Shown piece after piece: positions 34,953 to 44,312 of a DNA stretch of 64,000 nt. Under the pieces are notes generated by a model. The model worked only from the letters and a program-made list of their open reading frames with translations, was not told the origin of the DNA and searched no databases. Each line of letters opens with the position of its first letter. Position 1 is the stretch's first letter. A program made the translations under genes and the position numbers. The stretch is from Paraburkholderia ginsengisoli NBRC 100965 (GTDB taxonomy: Bacteria; Pseudomonadota; Gammaproteobacteria; Burkholderiales; Burkholderiaceae), in contig NZ_BBJF01000009.1 in assembly GCF_000739735.1 (NCBI RefSeq), positions 124,001 through 188,000 on the forward strand. The letters are read 5' to 3'.

Positions 34953-35317
34953 CGCAGTACGGAAGTGCAAGAGGAGTGGAGGGCGTACCGGGCTCGGGGC
35001 CGCATGACTGCGCGGCGCTATGACGCGAGCCTCGACGGCAGCACGAAGCCGCATTGTGCATCAAAACGGGCGGCGCTCGCGTGACGGGCTGGCGCGGCGG
35101 CCGGCGGCAAGCGCGTTTGGCAACGTGGCGGCAAGCCGAACAGCGGGCGCAAGCAGGCGCACGAGAAGACGGACAGAACACGTCGATGCGCGTTCACAGG
35201 CAAGCCGCCAGATACGCGGGCAAATCAGCCAGTAAGCGGGTTCAACCAGGGAGGCGACAGTCGCGCCGAAGCCAAAAGCAGGTCGCCGAGACGAGGGGAC
35301 GCCGGCAAGCGAGACGC
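34953..35317. other. Intergenic region with no recognised feature
   Basis: About 365 bp of high-GC DNA between the transglycosylase stop and the CobW start, both on the minus strand. It should contain the CobW promoter. I looked for an AT-rich Zur-type palindrome and did not find one. Confidence 0.4.
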
Positions 35318-35764
35318 TCAGCGTGTAGCCGGCATCAGATTCCACTTGCGTAGAATGGCGACGATCTGTTGCGCATACTTGTCGCGCAAAGCCGGCGTTT
35401 CGGAGTGGTACGCTCCGACTGCCTGCCACGTATTGCCGTACTTGTTCATCTGACGACGCAGATGCCACGCCGCGATATAGACGTTCTTGCAGGGCTCCAT
35501 CAGTGTGCCCTGCGAGATGCCGTATTGAGCGAGGATGGGCAGATGGATCGAATTGATCTGCATCACGCCGTAGTCGGTTGAACCGTTGGCGTTCTTGTGC
35601 TGCGCGTCGGGCCGGTTGTGCGACTCCTGCCACGCAATCGCACGCAGAATCAATGGGTTAACCTTTTGATACTTGGCCGCTTCGTCAAAGCAATCGGCGC
35701 GCGCGGACCCTGCTGCTGCCAGCATGGCAAGTCCTGCGGCGACGGTGACGAAGACATGGTTCAT
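35318..35764 (-). CDS. Small secreted lytic transglycosylase (SLT domain, IagB/VirB1-like)
   Basis: A 148-residue protein with a signal peptide of about 23 residues (MNHVFVTVAAGLAMLAAAG...). An SLT domain follows: catalytic Glu E47 in IAWQESHN, then STDYGVMQINSIHLP and AAWHLRRQMNKYG. It would cleave peptidoglycan glycan strands in the periplasm. Short enzymes of this type often serve the assembly of secretion machines. Here the type II secretion operon starts about 500 bp away in the opposite direction, so a link is possible but not shown. Confidence 0.92.
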   Translation of the reverse strand: MNHVFVTVAAGLAMLAAAGSARADCFDEAAKYQKVNPLILRAIAWQESHNRPDAQHKNANGSTDYGVMQINSIHLPILAQYGISQGTLMEPCKNVYIAAWHLRRQMNKYGNTWQAVGAYHSETPALRDKYAQQIVAILRKWNLMPATR

Positions 35765-36276
35765 CGGTCAAGACGACTAAGTAAATCGCAAGGGTAAGGG
35801 TTGGTAAGGCGTTTCTTCGGCCAGAGTTCAGCCGCTGAGAGCCGCCAGGGCACGCCGGTCGGGCGTTCGTCGAATATCGGGGAAAACCCGCGGCGGCAAA
35901 CCATCAACCGGAGACTCGAACGGCTCGTATCATACCGGCAGTCCGACCCGCGTCAAGTTAGCTAACAGACATAGGCAGGCGGAAAACGATGCGTCGCCCG
36001 GCTCGCGCCAGGCGCCACAAGCTTTCAGTTGCATGACAACGGTGCGGTCTTTTAACGGATTCGCATATCGCCGTCTGATTTGTGACAAATCCGACATGAA
36101 AAACTGTTACTGTTCATTTTTTTCGGACGTCGGATGGTCGGCACCCGCAGCGAGCCCGGCCCGCGAGGCTGTCCCCCAGACCGGCGAGAGGGTGGCTTGC
36201 CCCCGTGTCCGCACCGCATGACCGTCGGCAGCATCGGCTGCCGGCTTCGATATCACAACCCATGAGAAGAAATTGT
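35765..36276. other. Divergent intergenic region upstream of the type II secretion operon
   Basis: About 510 bp without a convincing gene. An AT-richer stretch at about 36040-36125 holds a possible plus-strand promoter: GTGACA (36082-36087), 17-bp spacer, TGTTAC (36105-36110). The leader to gspD would be about 160 nt. Confidence 0.4.
36082..36110 (+). promoter_or_regulatory. Possible promoter of the gsp operon
   Basis: The -35-like GTGACA matches five of six consensus bases. The -10-like TGTTAC, after a 17-bp spacer, matches only three of six. It sits in the only AT-rich patch upstream of gspD. Confidence 0.35.
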
Positions 36277-38664
36277 ATGGCTTTGCGTCGCGTTGCAACG
36301 GCGCTGCTGGTGGCTGGATTGATCACCGCGCAGACAGCACAGGCACAGGTGACACTCAACTTCGTGAACGCCGACATCGACCAGGTCGCCAAGGCGATCG
36401 GCGCGGCAACCGGCAAAACGATCATCGTCGACCCGCGTGTGAAGGGGCAGTTGAACCTCGTGTCGGAAAATTCGGTGCCGCAGGACCAGGCGCTGAAGAC
36501 CCTGCAATCCGCGTTGCGCATGCAGGGTTTCGCGCTGGTGCAGGACCACGGCGTGCTGAAGGTCGTGCCCGAGGCCGACGCCAAGCTGCAAGGCGTGCCG
36601 ACCTATGTCGGCAACGCGCCTGTCGCGCGCGGCGACCAGGTGGTCACGCAGGTCTTCGTGCTGAAGAACGAATCGGCCAATAACCTGCTGCCGGTACTGC
36701 GTCCGCTGATCTCGCCGAACAATACCGTGGCCGCGTATCCGGCCAACAATACGATCGTCGTCACCGACTACGCCGACAACGTGCGGCGCATCGCGCAGAT
36801 CATCGCGGGCGTGGATACGGCGGCCGGCCAGTCCGTCGCGGTCGTGCCGCTGAGAAACGGCAACGCGATCGACATCGCCACGCAGTTGACCAAGATGCTC
36901 GATCCGGGCGCGATCGGCAGCACCGACGCGACGCTGAAAGTCTCGATCACGGCCGACCCGCGCACCAACTCGCTGATGATCCGCGCGTCGAACGGCGGCC
37001 GTCTGGCCGCCGCGAAGGAACTCGCGAAGCAGCTCGACATGCCGACCACGATGCCTGGCAACATGCACGTCGTCGCGCTGCGCAACGCGGACGCGACGAA
37101 GCTCGCAAAGACGCTGCGCGGCATGATGGGCAAGGGCGGCGACAGCGGCTCGTCGGGTGGCTCGGGCGAAGCGAATTCGTTCAACCAGAACGGCGGCGGC
37201 GGCTTCTCGGGCAGCAATTCGACGGGCACGTCGGGCACCCCGCCGCTGCCGTCGGGCGGAATGAACAGCAGTTCGATGTCGTCGCCGATGAGCGGCAGCG
37301 GCTCGGGCGCGAACGGCGGTTCCGCTTCGGGCGGCCTGCTCGGCGGCGACAAGGACAAGGGCGACGACAACCAGGCCGGCGGCATGATCCAGGCCGACTC
37401 CGCCACCAACTCGCTGATCATCACGGCGGCCGAGCCGGTGTACCGCAATTTGCGCGCGGTGATCGACCAGCTCGACGCGCGCCGTCCGCAGGTCTACATC
37501 GAGGCGCTGATCGTCGAGTTGAACTCGAACACGAGCGGCAACCTCGGCATTCAATGGCAGATCGCGAACAACTCGCTGTTCGCGGGCACGAACCTGTCGA
37601 CCGGTTCGAGCAACAGCATCGTCAACCTGACGGCGGCCGCCGCGACAGCCGCGGCCACGGGCGCCACCGGCGGTCTCGGCGCGGCGGTGGGCAACGGCGT
37701 TTTGCAGCAGGGCCTGAACATCGGCTGGATTCACAACATTTTCGGCGTGCAGGGACTCGGCGCGCTGCTGCAGGCACTGTCGCAGAGTGCCGACGCGAAC
37801 GTGCTGTCCACGCCTAACCTGATCACGCTCGACAACGAAGAAGCGAAGATCATCGTCGGGACGAACGTGCCGATTCAGACCGGTTCGTATTCGAACCTGA
37901 CGAGCGGCACCGCGAGCGCGGCATTCAACACGTTCGACCGTGTCGACGTGGGTCTGACGCTGCACGTGAAGCCGCAGATCACCGAGGGCGGCATTCTGAA
38001 GCTGCAGCTCTACACGGAAGACTCGGCGATCGTGAACGGCACCACCAACGCGACAACCAATCCGTCGGGTCCGCAGTTCACCAAGCGCTCGATCCAGTCG
38101 ACGGTGTTGGCCGACAACGGCGAAATCATCGTGCTGGGCGGCCTGATGCAGGACAACTACCAGGTCAGCAACAGCAAGGTGCCGCTGCTCGGCGACATCC
38201 CGTGGATCGGCCAGTTGTTCCGCTCGGAACAGAAGAACCGCGACAAGACCAACCTGATGGTATTCCTGCGCCCGGTGATCATCGCCGACCGCGATACCGC
38301 GCAGGCCGTCACGTCGAACCGCTACGACTACATTCAGGGTGTGCAGGGCGCGTACAAGACGGATAACAACGTGATGCGCGATCGCGACGATCCGGTCGTG
38401 CCGCCGATGCCGCTCGGCCCTAGCCAGGGCGTGCCGCCCGCGATGAATCTGTTCGATCTGAACCAGATGCGTCGTCAGCAGATGGCCCCGCAGCAGCAAC
38501 AGCAAGTGCCGCAGCAGGTGCCTTCGCAGGCGCCGGAGGCCGTCCCGCAAGCCGTGCCGCAGTCGACCCAGCAGCCCGTGCTGCAGACGCCGCAGCAGAT
38601 CGCCGCGCCCTACCCGGCAAGCGGCACGCAGCCGACCACGATGTCACCGGGAGCGCGTCCGTGA
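36277..38664 (+). CDS. gspD: Type II secretion outer-membrane secretin GspD
   Basis: A 795-residue secretin. A signal peptide of about 23 residues is followed by N-domains (VTLNFVNADIDQVAKAIGAATGKTIIVDP begins N0/N1). The secretin core includes VLSTPNLITLDNEEAKIIVG and VPLLGDIPWIGQLFRS. Residues about 284-370 form a long Gly/Ser/Asn-rich insert in the N3 region, and the last about 60 residues are Gln/Pro-rich. The start at 36277 (MALRR) follows GAGAAG; the ATG at 36262 is an alternative. It builds the exit channel for folded exoproteins. gspE overlaps its stop by 4 bp. Confidence 0.97.
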   Translation: MALRRVATALLVAGLITAQTAQAQVTLNFVNADIDQVAKAIGAATGKTIIVDPRVKGQLNLVSENSVPQDQALKTLQSALRMQGFALVQDHGVLKVVPEADAKLQGVPTYVGNAPVARGDQVVTQVFVLKNESANNLLPVLRPLISPNNTVAAYPANNTIVVTDYADNVRRIAQIIAGVDTAAGQSVAVVPLRNGNAIDIATQLTKMLDPGAIGSTDATLKVSITADPRTNSLMIRASNGGRLAAAKELAKQLDMPTTMPGNMHVVALRNADATKLAKTLRGMMGKGGDSGSSGGSGEANSFNQNGGGGFSGSNSTGTSGTPPLPSGGMNSSSMSSPMSGSGSGANGGSASGGLLGGDKDKGDDNQAGGMIQADSATNSLIITAAEPVYRNLRAVIDQLDARRPQVYIEALIVELNSNTSGNLGIQWQIANNSLFAGTNLSTGSSNSIVNLTAAAATAAATGATGGLGAAVGNGVLQQGLNIGWIHNIFGVQGLGALLQALSQSADANVLSTPNLITLDNEEAKIIVGTNVPIQTGSYSNLTSGTASAAFNTFDRVDVGLTLHVKPQITEGGILKLQLYTEDSAIVNGTTNATTNPSGPQFTKRSIQSTVLADNGEIIVLGGLMQDNYQVSNSKVPLLGDIPWIGQLFRSEQKNRDKTNLMVFLRPVIIADRDTAQAVTSNRYDYIQGVQGAYKTDNNVMRDRDDPVVPPMPLGPSQGVPPAMNLFDLNQMRRQQMAPQQQQQVPQQVPSQAPEAVPQAVPQSTQQPVLQTPQQIAAPYPASGTQPTTMSPGARP

Positions 38665-40178
38665 TTCAGGCGCCCGCGCAAACGGCGCAGCGCGCGCCGG
38701 GCGGCGACCCCGCCAACAGCGAGCGCGCCGCGCCCTCGCCGCTCGCCGCGCGGCTCGTGCCGTACGGTTTCGCCCGCAGCGGCCAGATTCTGGTCGCGCA
38801 TCAACACGCGGACAGCCTCGAAGTCTGGATCAGCGAACGCACCAGCGAAGCCGCGCTCGCCGAAGTCGCGCGCAATTTCGGCGCGGTGTCGGTCGTGCGC
38901 CTGCCTGCGGACGAACTCGCGCAGGCAATCAACCAGGCGTATGCGCGCCAGGACGGCAGCGCCGCGCAGGTAGTGGGCGAAGTGGAAGGCGAAGTCGATC
39001 TGTCGCGACTGATGCAGGACATCCCCGAGGTCGAGGATCTGCTGGAGTCCGAGGACGACGCGCCGATCATCCGGATGATCAACGCGCTGCTCACGCAAGC
39101 GGCGCGCGAACAGGCATCGGACATTCACATCGAGCCCTTCGAAACTTCTTCGGTGGTGCGCTTCCGGGTCGACGGCACGCTGCGCGACGTCGTGCGCCCG
39201 AAGAAAGCGCTGCACGGCGCGCTGATCTCGCGGATCAAGATCATGGCGCAGCTCGACATCGCGGAGAAACGTTTGCCGCAGGACGGCCGGATCACGCTGC
39301 GAGTCGGCGGCCGTCCCGTCGACGTGCGCGTGTCGACGCTGCCAACCGGTCACGGCGAACGCGCGGTGCTGCGTCTGCTAGAAAAAGACGCGTCGCGCCT
39401 GAACCTCGAAGCGCTCGGCATGGCGTCCGACACGCTCGTCAAATTCGACAAGCTGATCGGCAAGCCGCACGGCATCGTGCTGGTGACCGGCCCGACCGGC
39501 TCCGGTAAGACGACCACGCTGTACGCGGCGATGTCGCGGCTCGAAACGGCCACGACCAACATCATGACGGTCGAAGACCCAATCGAATACGACCTCTCCG
39601 GCATCGGCCAGACGCAGGTCAACGAACGGATCGGCATGACCTTCGCGCGCGCGCTGCGCTCGATTCTGCGGCAGGACCCGGACGTCATCATGATCGGCGA
39701 AATCCGCGACCTCGAAACCGCGCAGATCGCGGTGCAGGCTTCGCTCACGGGCCACCTCGTGTTGGCGACGCTGCACACCAACGACGCGGCCTCGGCCGTC
39801 ACGCGTTTGACCGACATGGGCGTCGAGCCGTATCTGCTGGCGTCGTCGCTGCTCGGCGTGCTGGCGCAGCGGCTCGTGCGGCGGTTGTGTCAGGTGTGCC
39901 GCGAAGAGCGCGTCGAGGAAGACGGCAGCGTGCGTTGGCATCCAGTGGGCTGCGACAAATGCGGCCAGTCCGGTTATGCGGGACGGCGCGGTGTGTACGA
40001 ACTGCTGTTGATCGACGACGCGATCCGCGCGCTGGTTCACCGCAATGCGGCCGATGCGGAAATCCTCACGGCCGGCCGCGAACAAGGCATGCGCACGTTG
40101 CGTGAGGATGCGGACCGTTGGCTCGCGTCCGGGCTGACGTCGCTGGAAGAAGTGATTCGCGTGACGGGCGGAGCATAA
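38661..40178 (+). CDS. gspE: Type II secretion ATPase GspE
   Basis: A 505-residue secretion ATPase. Walker A GPTGSGKTT lies at about 276-284, with Asp and His boxes (EDPIEYDL, HLVLATLHTN). A zinc-type tetracysteine CQVC...CDKCG is at about 410-437. It powers pseudopilus assembly from the cytoplasmic face with GspL and GspF. The GTG start at 38661 overlaps the gspD stop (GTGA), implying coupling. The N-terminal about 70 residues are Ala/Pro-rich and short compared with many GspE N1 domains. Confidence 0.96.
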   Translation: MIQAPAQTAQRAPGGDPANSERAAPSPLAARLVPYGFARSGQILVAHQHADSLEVWISERTSEAALAEVARNFGAVSVVRLPADELAQAINQAYARQDGSAAQVVGEVEGEVDLSRLMQDIPEVEDLLESEDDAPIIRMINALLTQAAREQASDIHIEPFETSSVVRFRVDGTLRDVVRPKKALHGALISRIKIMAQLDIAEKRLPQDGRITLRVGGRPVDVRVSTLPTGHGERAVLRLLEKDASRLNLEALGMASDTLVKFDKLIGKPHGIVLVTGPTGSGKTTTLYAAMSRLETATTNIMTVEDPIEYDLSGIGQTQVNERIGMTFARALRSILRQDPDVIMIGEIRDLETAQIAVQASLTGHLVLATLHTNDAASAVTRLTDMGVEPYLLASSLLGVLAQRLVRRLCQVCREERVEEDGSVRWHPVGCDKCGQSGYAGRRGVYELLLIDDAIRALVHRNAADAEILTAGREQGMRTLREDADRWLASGLTSLEEVIRVTGGA

Positions 40179-40182
40179 GCGC

Positions 40183-41400
40183 ATGCCGGCATTTCGTTTC
40201 GAAGCGATCGACGCGGCGGGCAAGGCGCAAAAAGGCGTGCTCGACGCGGACAGCGCGCGTGGCGCGCGCACCAGCCTGCGCTCGCAAGGCCTCACGCCGC
40301 TCGTCGTGGAACCCGCGGCCACGCGCACGCGCGGCGAGCGCAATCAACGGCTGTCGCTGGGGCGGCGTCTGTCGCAACGAGAACAGGCGATCCTCACGCG
40401 CCAACTGGCCAGTCTGCTGATCGCCGGTTTGCCGCTCGACGAAGCGCTCGCGGTGCTCACCGAGCAATCGGAGCGCGACTACATCCGCGAATTGATGGCG
40501 TCGATTCGCGCGGAAGTGCTCGGCGGCCATTCGCTTGCCAATGCGCTCACGCAGCATCCGAAAGACTTCCCCGAAATTTACCGGGCGCTCGTCGCGGCCG
40601 GCGAGCACACGGGCAAGCTCGGTCTGGTGTTGTCGCGCCTCGCCGACTACATCGAGCAACGCAACGCGCTGAAGCAGAAGATCGTGCTCGCGTTCACGTA
40701 CCCCGCCATCGTGACGCTCATCGCGTTCGGCATCGTCACCTTCCTGCTGAGCTACGTGGTCCCGCAAGTGGTGAACGTGTTCGCCAGCACCAAGCAGCAA
40801 CTGCCCTTCCTCACCGTGATGATGATGGCGCTGTCCGGCTTCGTGCGGAACTGGTGGTGGGCGATGCTGATCGGCGTGGTCGTGCTGGTGTATCTGGTGC
40901 GCTCGGTGCTCAGGCAACCCGGCCCGCGCCTCGCGTTCGACCGCTGGCTGCTGACCGCGCCGCTGCTCGGCAAACTCGTGCGCGGCTACAACACCGTGCG
41001 CTTTGCGAGCACGCTCGGGATTCTGACCGCGGCGGGCGTGCCGATCCTGCGCGCGCTGCAGGCGGCGGCCGAAACGCTCAGCAACAACGCGATGCGCGAG
41101 AACATCGACGACGCGATCGTCCGCGTGCGTGAAGGCACGTCGCTGTCGCGCGCGCTCGGCAATACGAAGACGTTTCCGCCGGTGCTGGTGCACCTGATCC
41201 GCTCGGGCGAAGCGACCGGCGACGTGACCACCATGCTCGATCGCGCGGCCGACGGCGAAGCGCGCGAACTGGAGCGTCGCACGATGTTCCTGACGAGCCT
41301 GCTGGAGCCGCTGCTGATTCTGGCGATGGGGGGCGTGGTGCTGGTGATCGTGCTGGCGGTGATGCTGCCGATCATCGAGTTGAACAACCTCGTGCAGTAA
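40183..41400 (+). CDS. gspF: Type II secretion inner-membrane protein GspF
   Basis: A 405-residue polytopic protein with two repeated cytoplasmic domains (about 60-170 and 265-375) and three membrane helices. It has REQAILTRQLASLLIAGLPLDEAL and LMEP-like LLEPLLILAMGGVVLVIVLAVMLPI at the C-terminus. GGAG precedes the ATG, 4 bp after the gspE stop. It is part of the platform that assembles the pseudopilus. Confidence 0.96.
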   Translation: MPAFRFEAIDAAGKAQKGVLDADSARGARTSLRSQGLTPLVVEPAATRTRGERNQRLSLGRRLSQREQAILTRQLASLLIAGLPLDEALAVLTEQSERDYIRELMASIRAEVLGGHSLANALTQHPKDFPEIYRALVAAGEHTGKLGLVLSRLADYIEQRNALKQKIVLAFTYPAIVTLIAFGIVTFLLSYVVPQVVNVFASTKQQLPFLTVMMMALSGFVRNWWWAMLIGVVVLVYLVRSVLRQPGPRLAFDRWLLTAPLLGKLVRGYNTVRFASTLGILTAAGVPILRALQAAAETLSNNAMRENIDDAIVRVREGTSLSRALGNTKTFPPVLVHLIRSGEATGDVTTMLDRAADGEARELERRTMFLTSLLEPLLILAMGGVVLVIVLAVMLPIIELNNLVQ

Positions 41401-41495
41401 CGCGAAGAGATAGAAGGTAGAGGACAGGTTGCGCGGCGGCTAAAGCCACGCAACCGGTTGAAGCGAAGACGCCGGCAGGTCGGGCGCTTTGACGA

Positions 41496-41918
41496 TTAAC
41501 GCACGTAGATCGTAGGACCGACGGCATTGGCGGGCAGGAAGACTTCGGAGTGTGCGCCGTTGCGGTCGATGATGATCGAGCGGGCGCGGACTTCGGAGAG
41601 TTTGGCGCCTTGCATCAGCGTGCTGCCGAGCGACACCGCATGCGGCGGTTCACCGCCCACGCTGACGATGGCCGCGGCGCCTTCGCTCAAGGCGAGGATG
41701 CCGAACAGATGCACGTCCTGATTGACGCTGCGCGTGAGCTGGCCGCCGAACAGCGTGGCGGCCTGGTCGGTCGAGACCTGCGCATGCGCGGCGGCGGCGG
41801 GCAACGGTGCGCCGGACATCGTGGTGAGCGTGATGACCCAGTAGGTCAGCGTCGCGCAGAAAACGGCGAACAGCGCGAGCGACAGAAGGCGGATTTGGAT
41901 GGCGTTCATGCGCATCAT
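41496..41918 (-). CDS. gspC: Type II secretion protein GspC, short and inverted
   Basis: A 140-residue protein with one N-terminal membrane helix (IRLLSLALFAVFCATLTYWVI). An HR domain (LFGGQLTRSVNQDVHLFGILALSEGAAAIVS... HAVSLGSTLMQGAKL) follows; in GspC this domain contacts the secretin. It lacks the C-terminal PDZ or coiled-coil region of classical GspC, as is usual in Burkholderia. It is on the opposite strand inside the operon, so it needs its own promoter in the 150 bp before gspG. The start could also be the ATG at 41909. Confidence 0.88.
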   Translation of the reverse strand: MMRMNAIQIRLLSLALFAVFCATLTYWVITLTTMSGAPLPAAAAHAQVSTDQAATLFGGQLTRSVNQDVHLFGILALSEGAAAIVSVGGEPPHAVSLGSTLMQGAKLSEVRARSIIIDRNGAHSEVFLPANAVGPTIYVR

Positions 41919-42068
41919 TGTACGGACTATTGTGAAAATTGCGTTGCGTTGAAACCCTTCAACACCATGACATTAAAATGACCGGCCGGGCGTGTTCAAT
42001 AGCGGCCTGATCGCTGACCAGCGAATCCCGCCCAGTCGAAAATTTCACCAGAAAAGAGGTAGCAAGCT

Positions 42069-42533
42069 ATGCAACTGTCGACCACTCGCCGCACTGATAT
42101 CGCGGGTTCGCGCAGCCGTCGTCAGCGAGGTTTCACGCTGATCGAAATCATGGTCGTGATCGCGATTCTCGGCATTCTCGCCGCGCTGATCGTGCCGAAA
42201 ATCATGAGCCGTCCGGACGAAGCGCGGCGCGTCGCCGCCAAGCAGGACATCGGCACGGTGATGCAGGCATTGAAGCTCTATCGTCTCGACAACGGCCGCT
42301 ATCCGGCTCAGGAGCAAGGCCTGCGCTCGCTGATCGAAAAGCCGAGTACCGATCCGGTGCCGAACAACTGGAAGGACGGCGGTTATCTCGAACGTCTGCC
42401 GAACGACCCGTGGGGCAACGCGTATAACTATCTGAATCCGGGCGTACATGGCGAGATCGACGTGTTCAGCTACGGCGCGGACGGCAAGGCCGGCGGCGAA
42501 GGCAACGACGCCGACGTCGGCTCGTGGCAGTAA
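42069..42533 (+). CDS. gspG: Type II secretion major pseudopilin GspG
   Basis: A 154-residue pseudopilin. The leader ends RQRG before FTLIEIMVVIAILGILAALI, the prepilin-peptidase site with Glu at +5. The C-terminal part has the calcium-site region typical of GspG (DPWGNAYNYLNPG... FSYGADGKAGGEGNDADVGSW). AGAGGT precedes the ATG. It is the main pilin of the periplasmic pseudopilus. Prepilin peptidase (GspO) is not in this window. Confidence 0.97.
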   Translation: MQLSTTRRTDIAGSRSRRQRGFTLIEIMVVIAILGILAALIVPKIMSRPDEARRVAAKQDIGTVMQALKLYRLDNGRYPAQEQGLRSLIEKPSTDPVPNNWKDGGYLERLPNDPWGNAYNYLNPGVHGEIDVFSYGADGKAGGEGNDADVGSWQ

Positions 42534-42578
42534 GCGCAACGAGCACAGCCAGCGTATTCGTCAATCGTTGACTTCCCC

Positions 42579-42619
42579 GCGCGCGAGATCCGCCCCGCTG
42601 TTGAGCGAGGCTCGCGCGC
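42579..42619 (+). promoter_or_regulatory. Hairpin between gspG and gspH (possible attenuator)
   Basis: GCGCGCGAG (42579-42587) pairs with CTCGCGCGC (42611-42619) over a 23-nt loop, followed by TTTG. It could reduce read-through so that the major pilin is made in excess of the minor pilins. Confidence 0.4.
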
Positions 42620-42773
42620 TTTGTCGATACATCGTCGTTTGATCAATTTAGTCGATCGTTTCGTGGCCGGCACTATGCGTATGTCCGCTTGCAAGTCCCA
42701 TGTGGACACTCCGTGTACGGCCTCGCCGCCGCATGCGGCGTGCGCCGGCGCGCGCAGGCATATTCACACACGC

Positions 42774-43241
42774 ATGAGTCATGGTCCGCGCCGCGCGGCA
42801 GGCTTCACGCTGCTCGAAATGATGGTGGTGCTGGTGATCGCGGGCCTGCTGGTGTCGTTGACCGCGTTGACGATGACGCGCAATCCGCGCACCGATCTCA
42901 ACGAAGAAGCGCAGCGTCTCGCGCTGCTGTTCGAATCGGCCGGCGACGAAGCGCAGGTGCGCGCGCGCCCCATCGCGTGGCAGCCGGTCGAAGGCGGCTT
43001 CCGTTTCGATCAACGTACCGAAGACGGCTGGCGTCCGCTGCGCGATGATCTGCTCGGGCCGCGCCAGTGGGAAGGTGGCGTGACCGGCGTGACGATCAGT
43101 TATCCGGGCTCCGATTCGCAGCCGAGCCGCATCGTCTTCGGCACCGAAGCGATCGACGTGCCGATACAGATCACGCTGTTTTCGGCGGCGGGGCGCGCGA
43201 CGATCGTCGGCACCGGCAATGGCCGCTATGAGGTGCATTGA
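42774..43241 (+). CDS. gspH: Type II secretion minor pseudopilin GspH
   Basis: A 155-residue pseudopilin: leader MSHGPRRAAG, cleavage before FTLLEMMVVLVIAGLLVSLTAL. The start at 42774 gives a normal short leader. In-frame alternatives are ATG 42675 and TTG 42621, and no strong ribosome-binding site decides between them. The body contains the RIVFGTEAIDVPIQITLFSAAGRATI strand region seen in GspH. It helps form the pseudopilus tip or base complex with GspI, J and K. Confidence 0.88.
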   Translation: MSHGPRRAAGFTLLEMMVVLVIAGLLVSLTALTMTRNPRTDLNEEAQRLALLFESAGDEAQVRARPIAWQPVEGGFRFDQRTEDGWRPLRDDLLGPRQWEGGVTGVTISYPGSDSQPSRIVFGTEAIDVPIQITLFSAAGRATIVGTGNGRYEVH

Positions 43242-43242
43242 G

Positions 43243-43656
43243 ATGGCTCGTTGCAGCAGCATCGCGCGCCGGCGAGCCGGGCGCGCGCAGCGCGGTTTCA
43301 CGATGATCGAAGTGCTGGTGGCGCTCGCGATCATCGCGGTCGCGCTGTCGGCGTCGTTGCGCGCGGTCGGCAGTCTCGCGAGCGGCGAAGCCGATCTGCA
43401 CCGCCGTCTGCTGGCCGGCTGGAGTGCGGACAACACGCTCGCGCAGTTGCGTTTGACGCACGCGTGGCCGAACGTCGGCGAGACGAGCTTCGAATGTTCG
43501 CAAGGCAACCTGCAATTGATCTGTACCGAGCATGTGACGGCGACGCCGAATCCGGTGTTTCGTCGCGTCGAAGTGATGGTGACAATGCCTGGGCGTTCCG
43601 GCAATCTCGCCCAGATGGTCACGGTGGTCGCGAATGAAAACAACCGCTCGCTCTGA
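43243..43656 (+). CDS. gspI: Type II secretion minor pseudopilin GspI
   Basis: A 137-residue pseudopilin. The leader ends AQRG before FTMIEVLVALAIIAVALSASLRA, with Glu at +5. The start at 43243 follows GAGGT and lies 1 bp after the gspH stop. Its 3' end overlaps gspJ by 23 bp. With GspJ and GspK it caps the pseudopilus. Confidence 0.93.
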   Translation: MARCSSIARRRAGRAQRGFTMIEVLVALAIIAVALSASLRAVGSLASGEADLHRRLLAGWSADNTLAQLRLTHAWPNVGETSFECSQGNLQLICTEHVTATPNPVFRRVEVMVTMPGRSGNLAQMVTVVANENNRSL

Positions 43657-44311
43657 GCGCCGCCGCCGATCCGGCGCGCGCGGCTTCACGCTGATCGAAC
43701 TGCTGGTCGCGATCGCGATCATGGCGGTGATCGCCGTGTTGTCGTGGCGCGGGCTCGACCAGATCATTCGCGGCCGCGCCACGATCACCAACGCGATGGA
43801 AGAAGAGCGCGTCTTCGCGCAGATGTTCGACCAGATGCGGATCGACGCGCGCCAGGCCGCGTCCGACGACGAGTCCGGTCAGCCGGCGATATCGCTGGCC
43901 GGCAACACGTTGCAGATCGTGCGGCAGATGACCTTGCCGGGCACCGCGCCGCGTCTGCAGGTGGTGCGCTACCAGGTGTCGAATGGCCGCGTGATTCGTT
44001 ACGCGTCGCCGCCGCTCGGCAACGCCGGCGAACTGCGGCGCGCATTGCGCGGCAGCGAAGGCGACGGATGGAGCGGCGTGCCGTTGATGGGCGGCGTCGG
44101 CGCGATCTCCGCGCGGCTCTATGTGCCGAAGGTCGGCTGGACCACGCAGATGAAAGACGTGCAGAGCGCGATCACCGAGGCCGACAACAATCTGAAGGTG
44201 CCGCAGCTCGGCAACGCGCCGCTGCCGCGTTCGGTGACGGGGTTCGAAGTGAGCGTCGGCGCGCGCTCGTTGGCGCGGCCTGTGACGCGGGTTTTTCTCG
44301 TCGGGGAATGA
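43634..44311 (+). CDS. gspJ: Type II secretion minor pseudopilin GspJ
   Basis: A 225-residue pseudopilin. The leader ends GARG before FTLIELLVAIAIMAVIAVLSWRGLDQI. The body includes TLPGTAPRLQVVRYQV and the C-terminal TGFEVSVGARSLARPVTRVFLVGE, typical of GspJ. Overlaps with gspI and close spacing to gspK show coupled translation. Confidence 0.94.
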   Translation: MKTTARSERRRRSGARGFTLIELLVAIAIMAVIAVLSWRGLDQIIRGRATITNAMEEERVFAQMFDQMRIDARQAASDDESGQPAISLAGNTLQIVRQMTLPGTAPRLQVVRYQVSNGRVIRYASPPLGNAGELRRALRGSEGDGWSGVPLMGGVGAISARLYVPKVGWTTQMKDVQSAITEADNNLKVPQLGNAPLPRSVTGFEVSVGARSLARPVTRVFLVGE

Positions 44312-44312
44312 C

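Noticed and set aside
36253..38550. A 765-codon open frame antisense to gspD
   Set aside because: High-GC coding DNA leaves long open frames on the other strand. Its translation is Arg/His/Val-rich with no family-like motif, while the plus-strand GspD is unmistakable.
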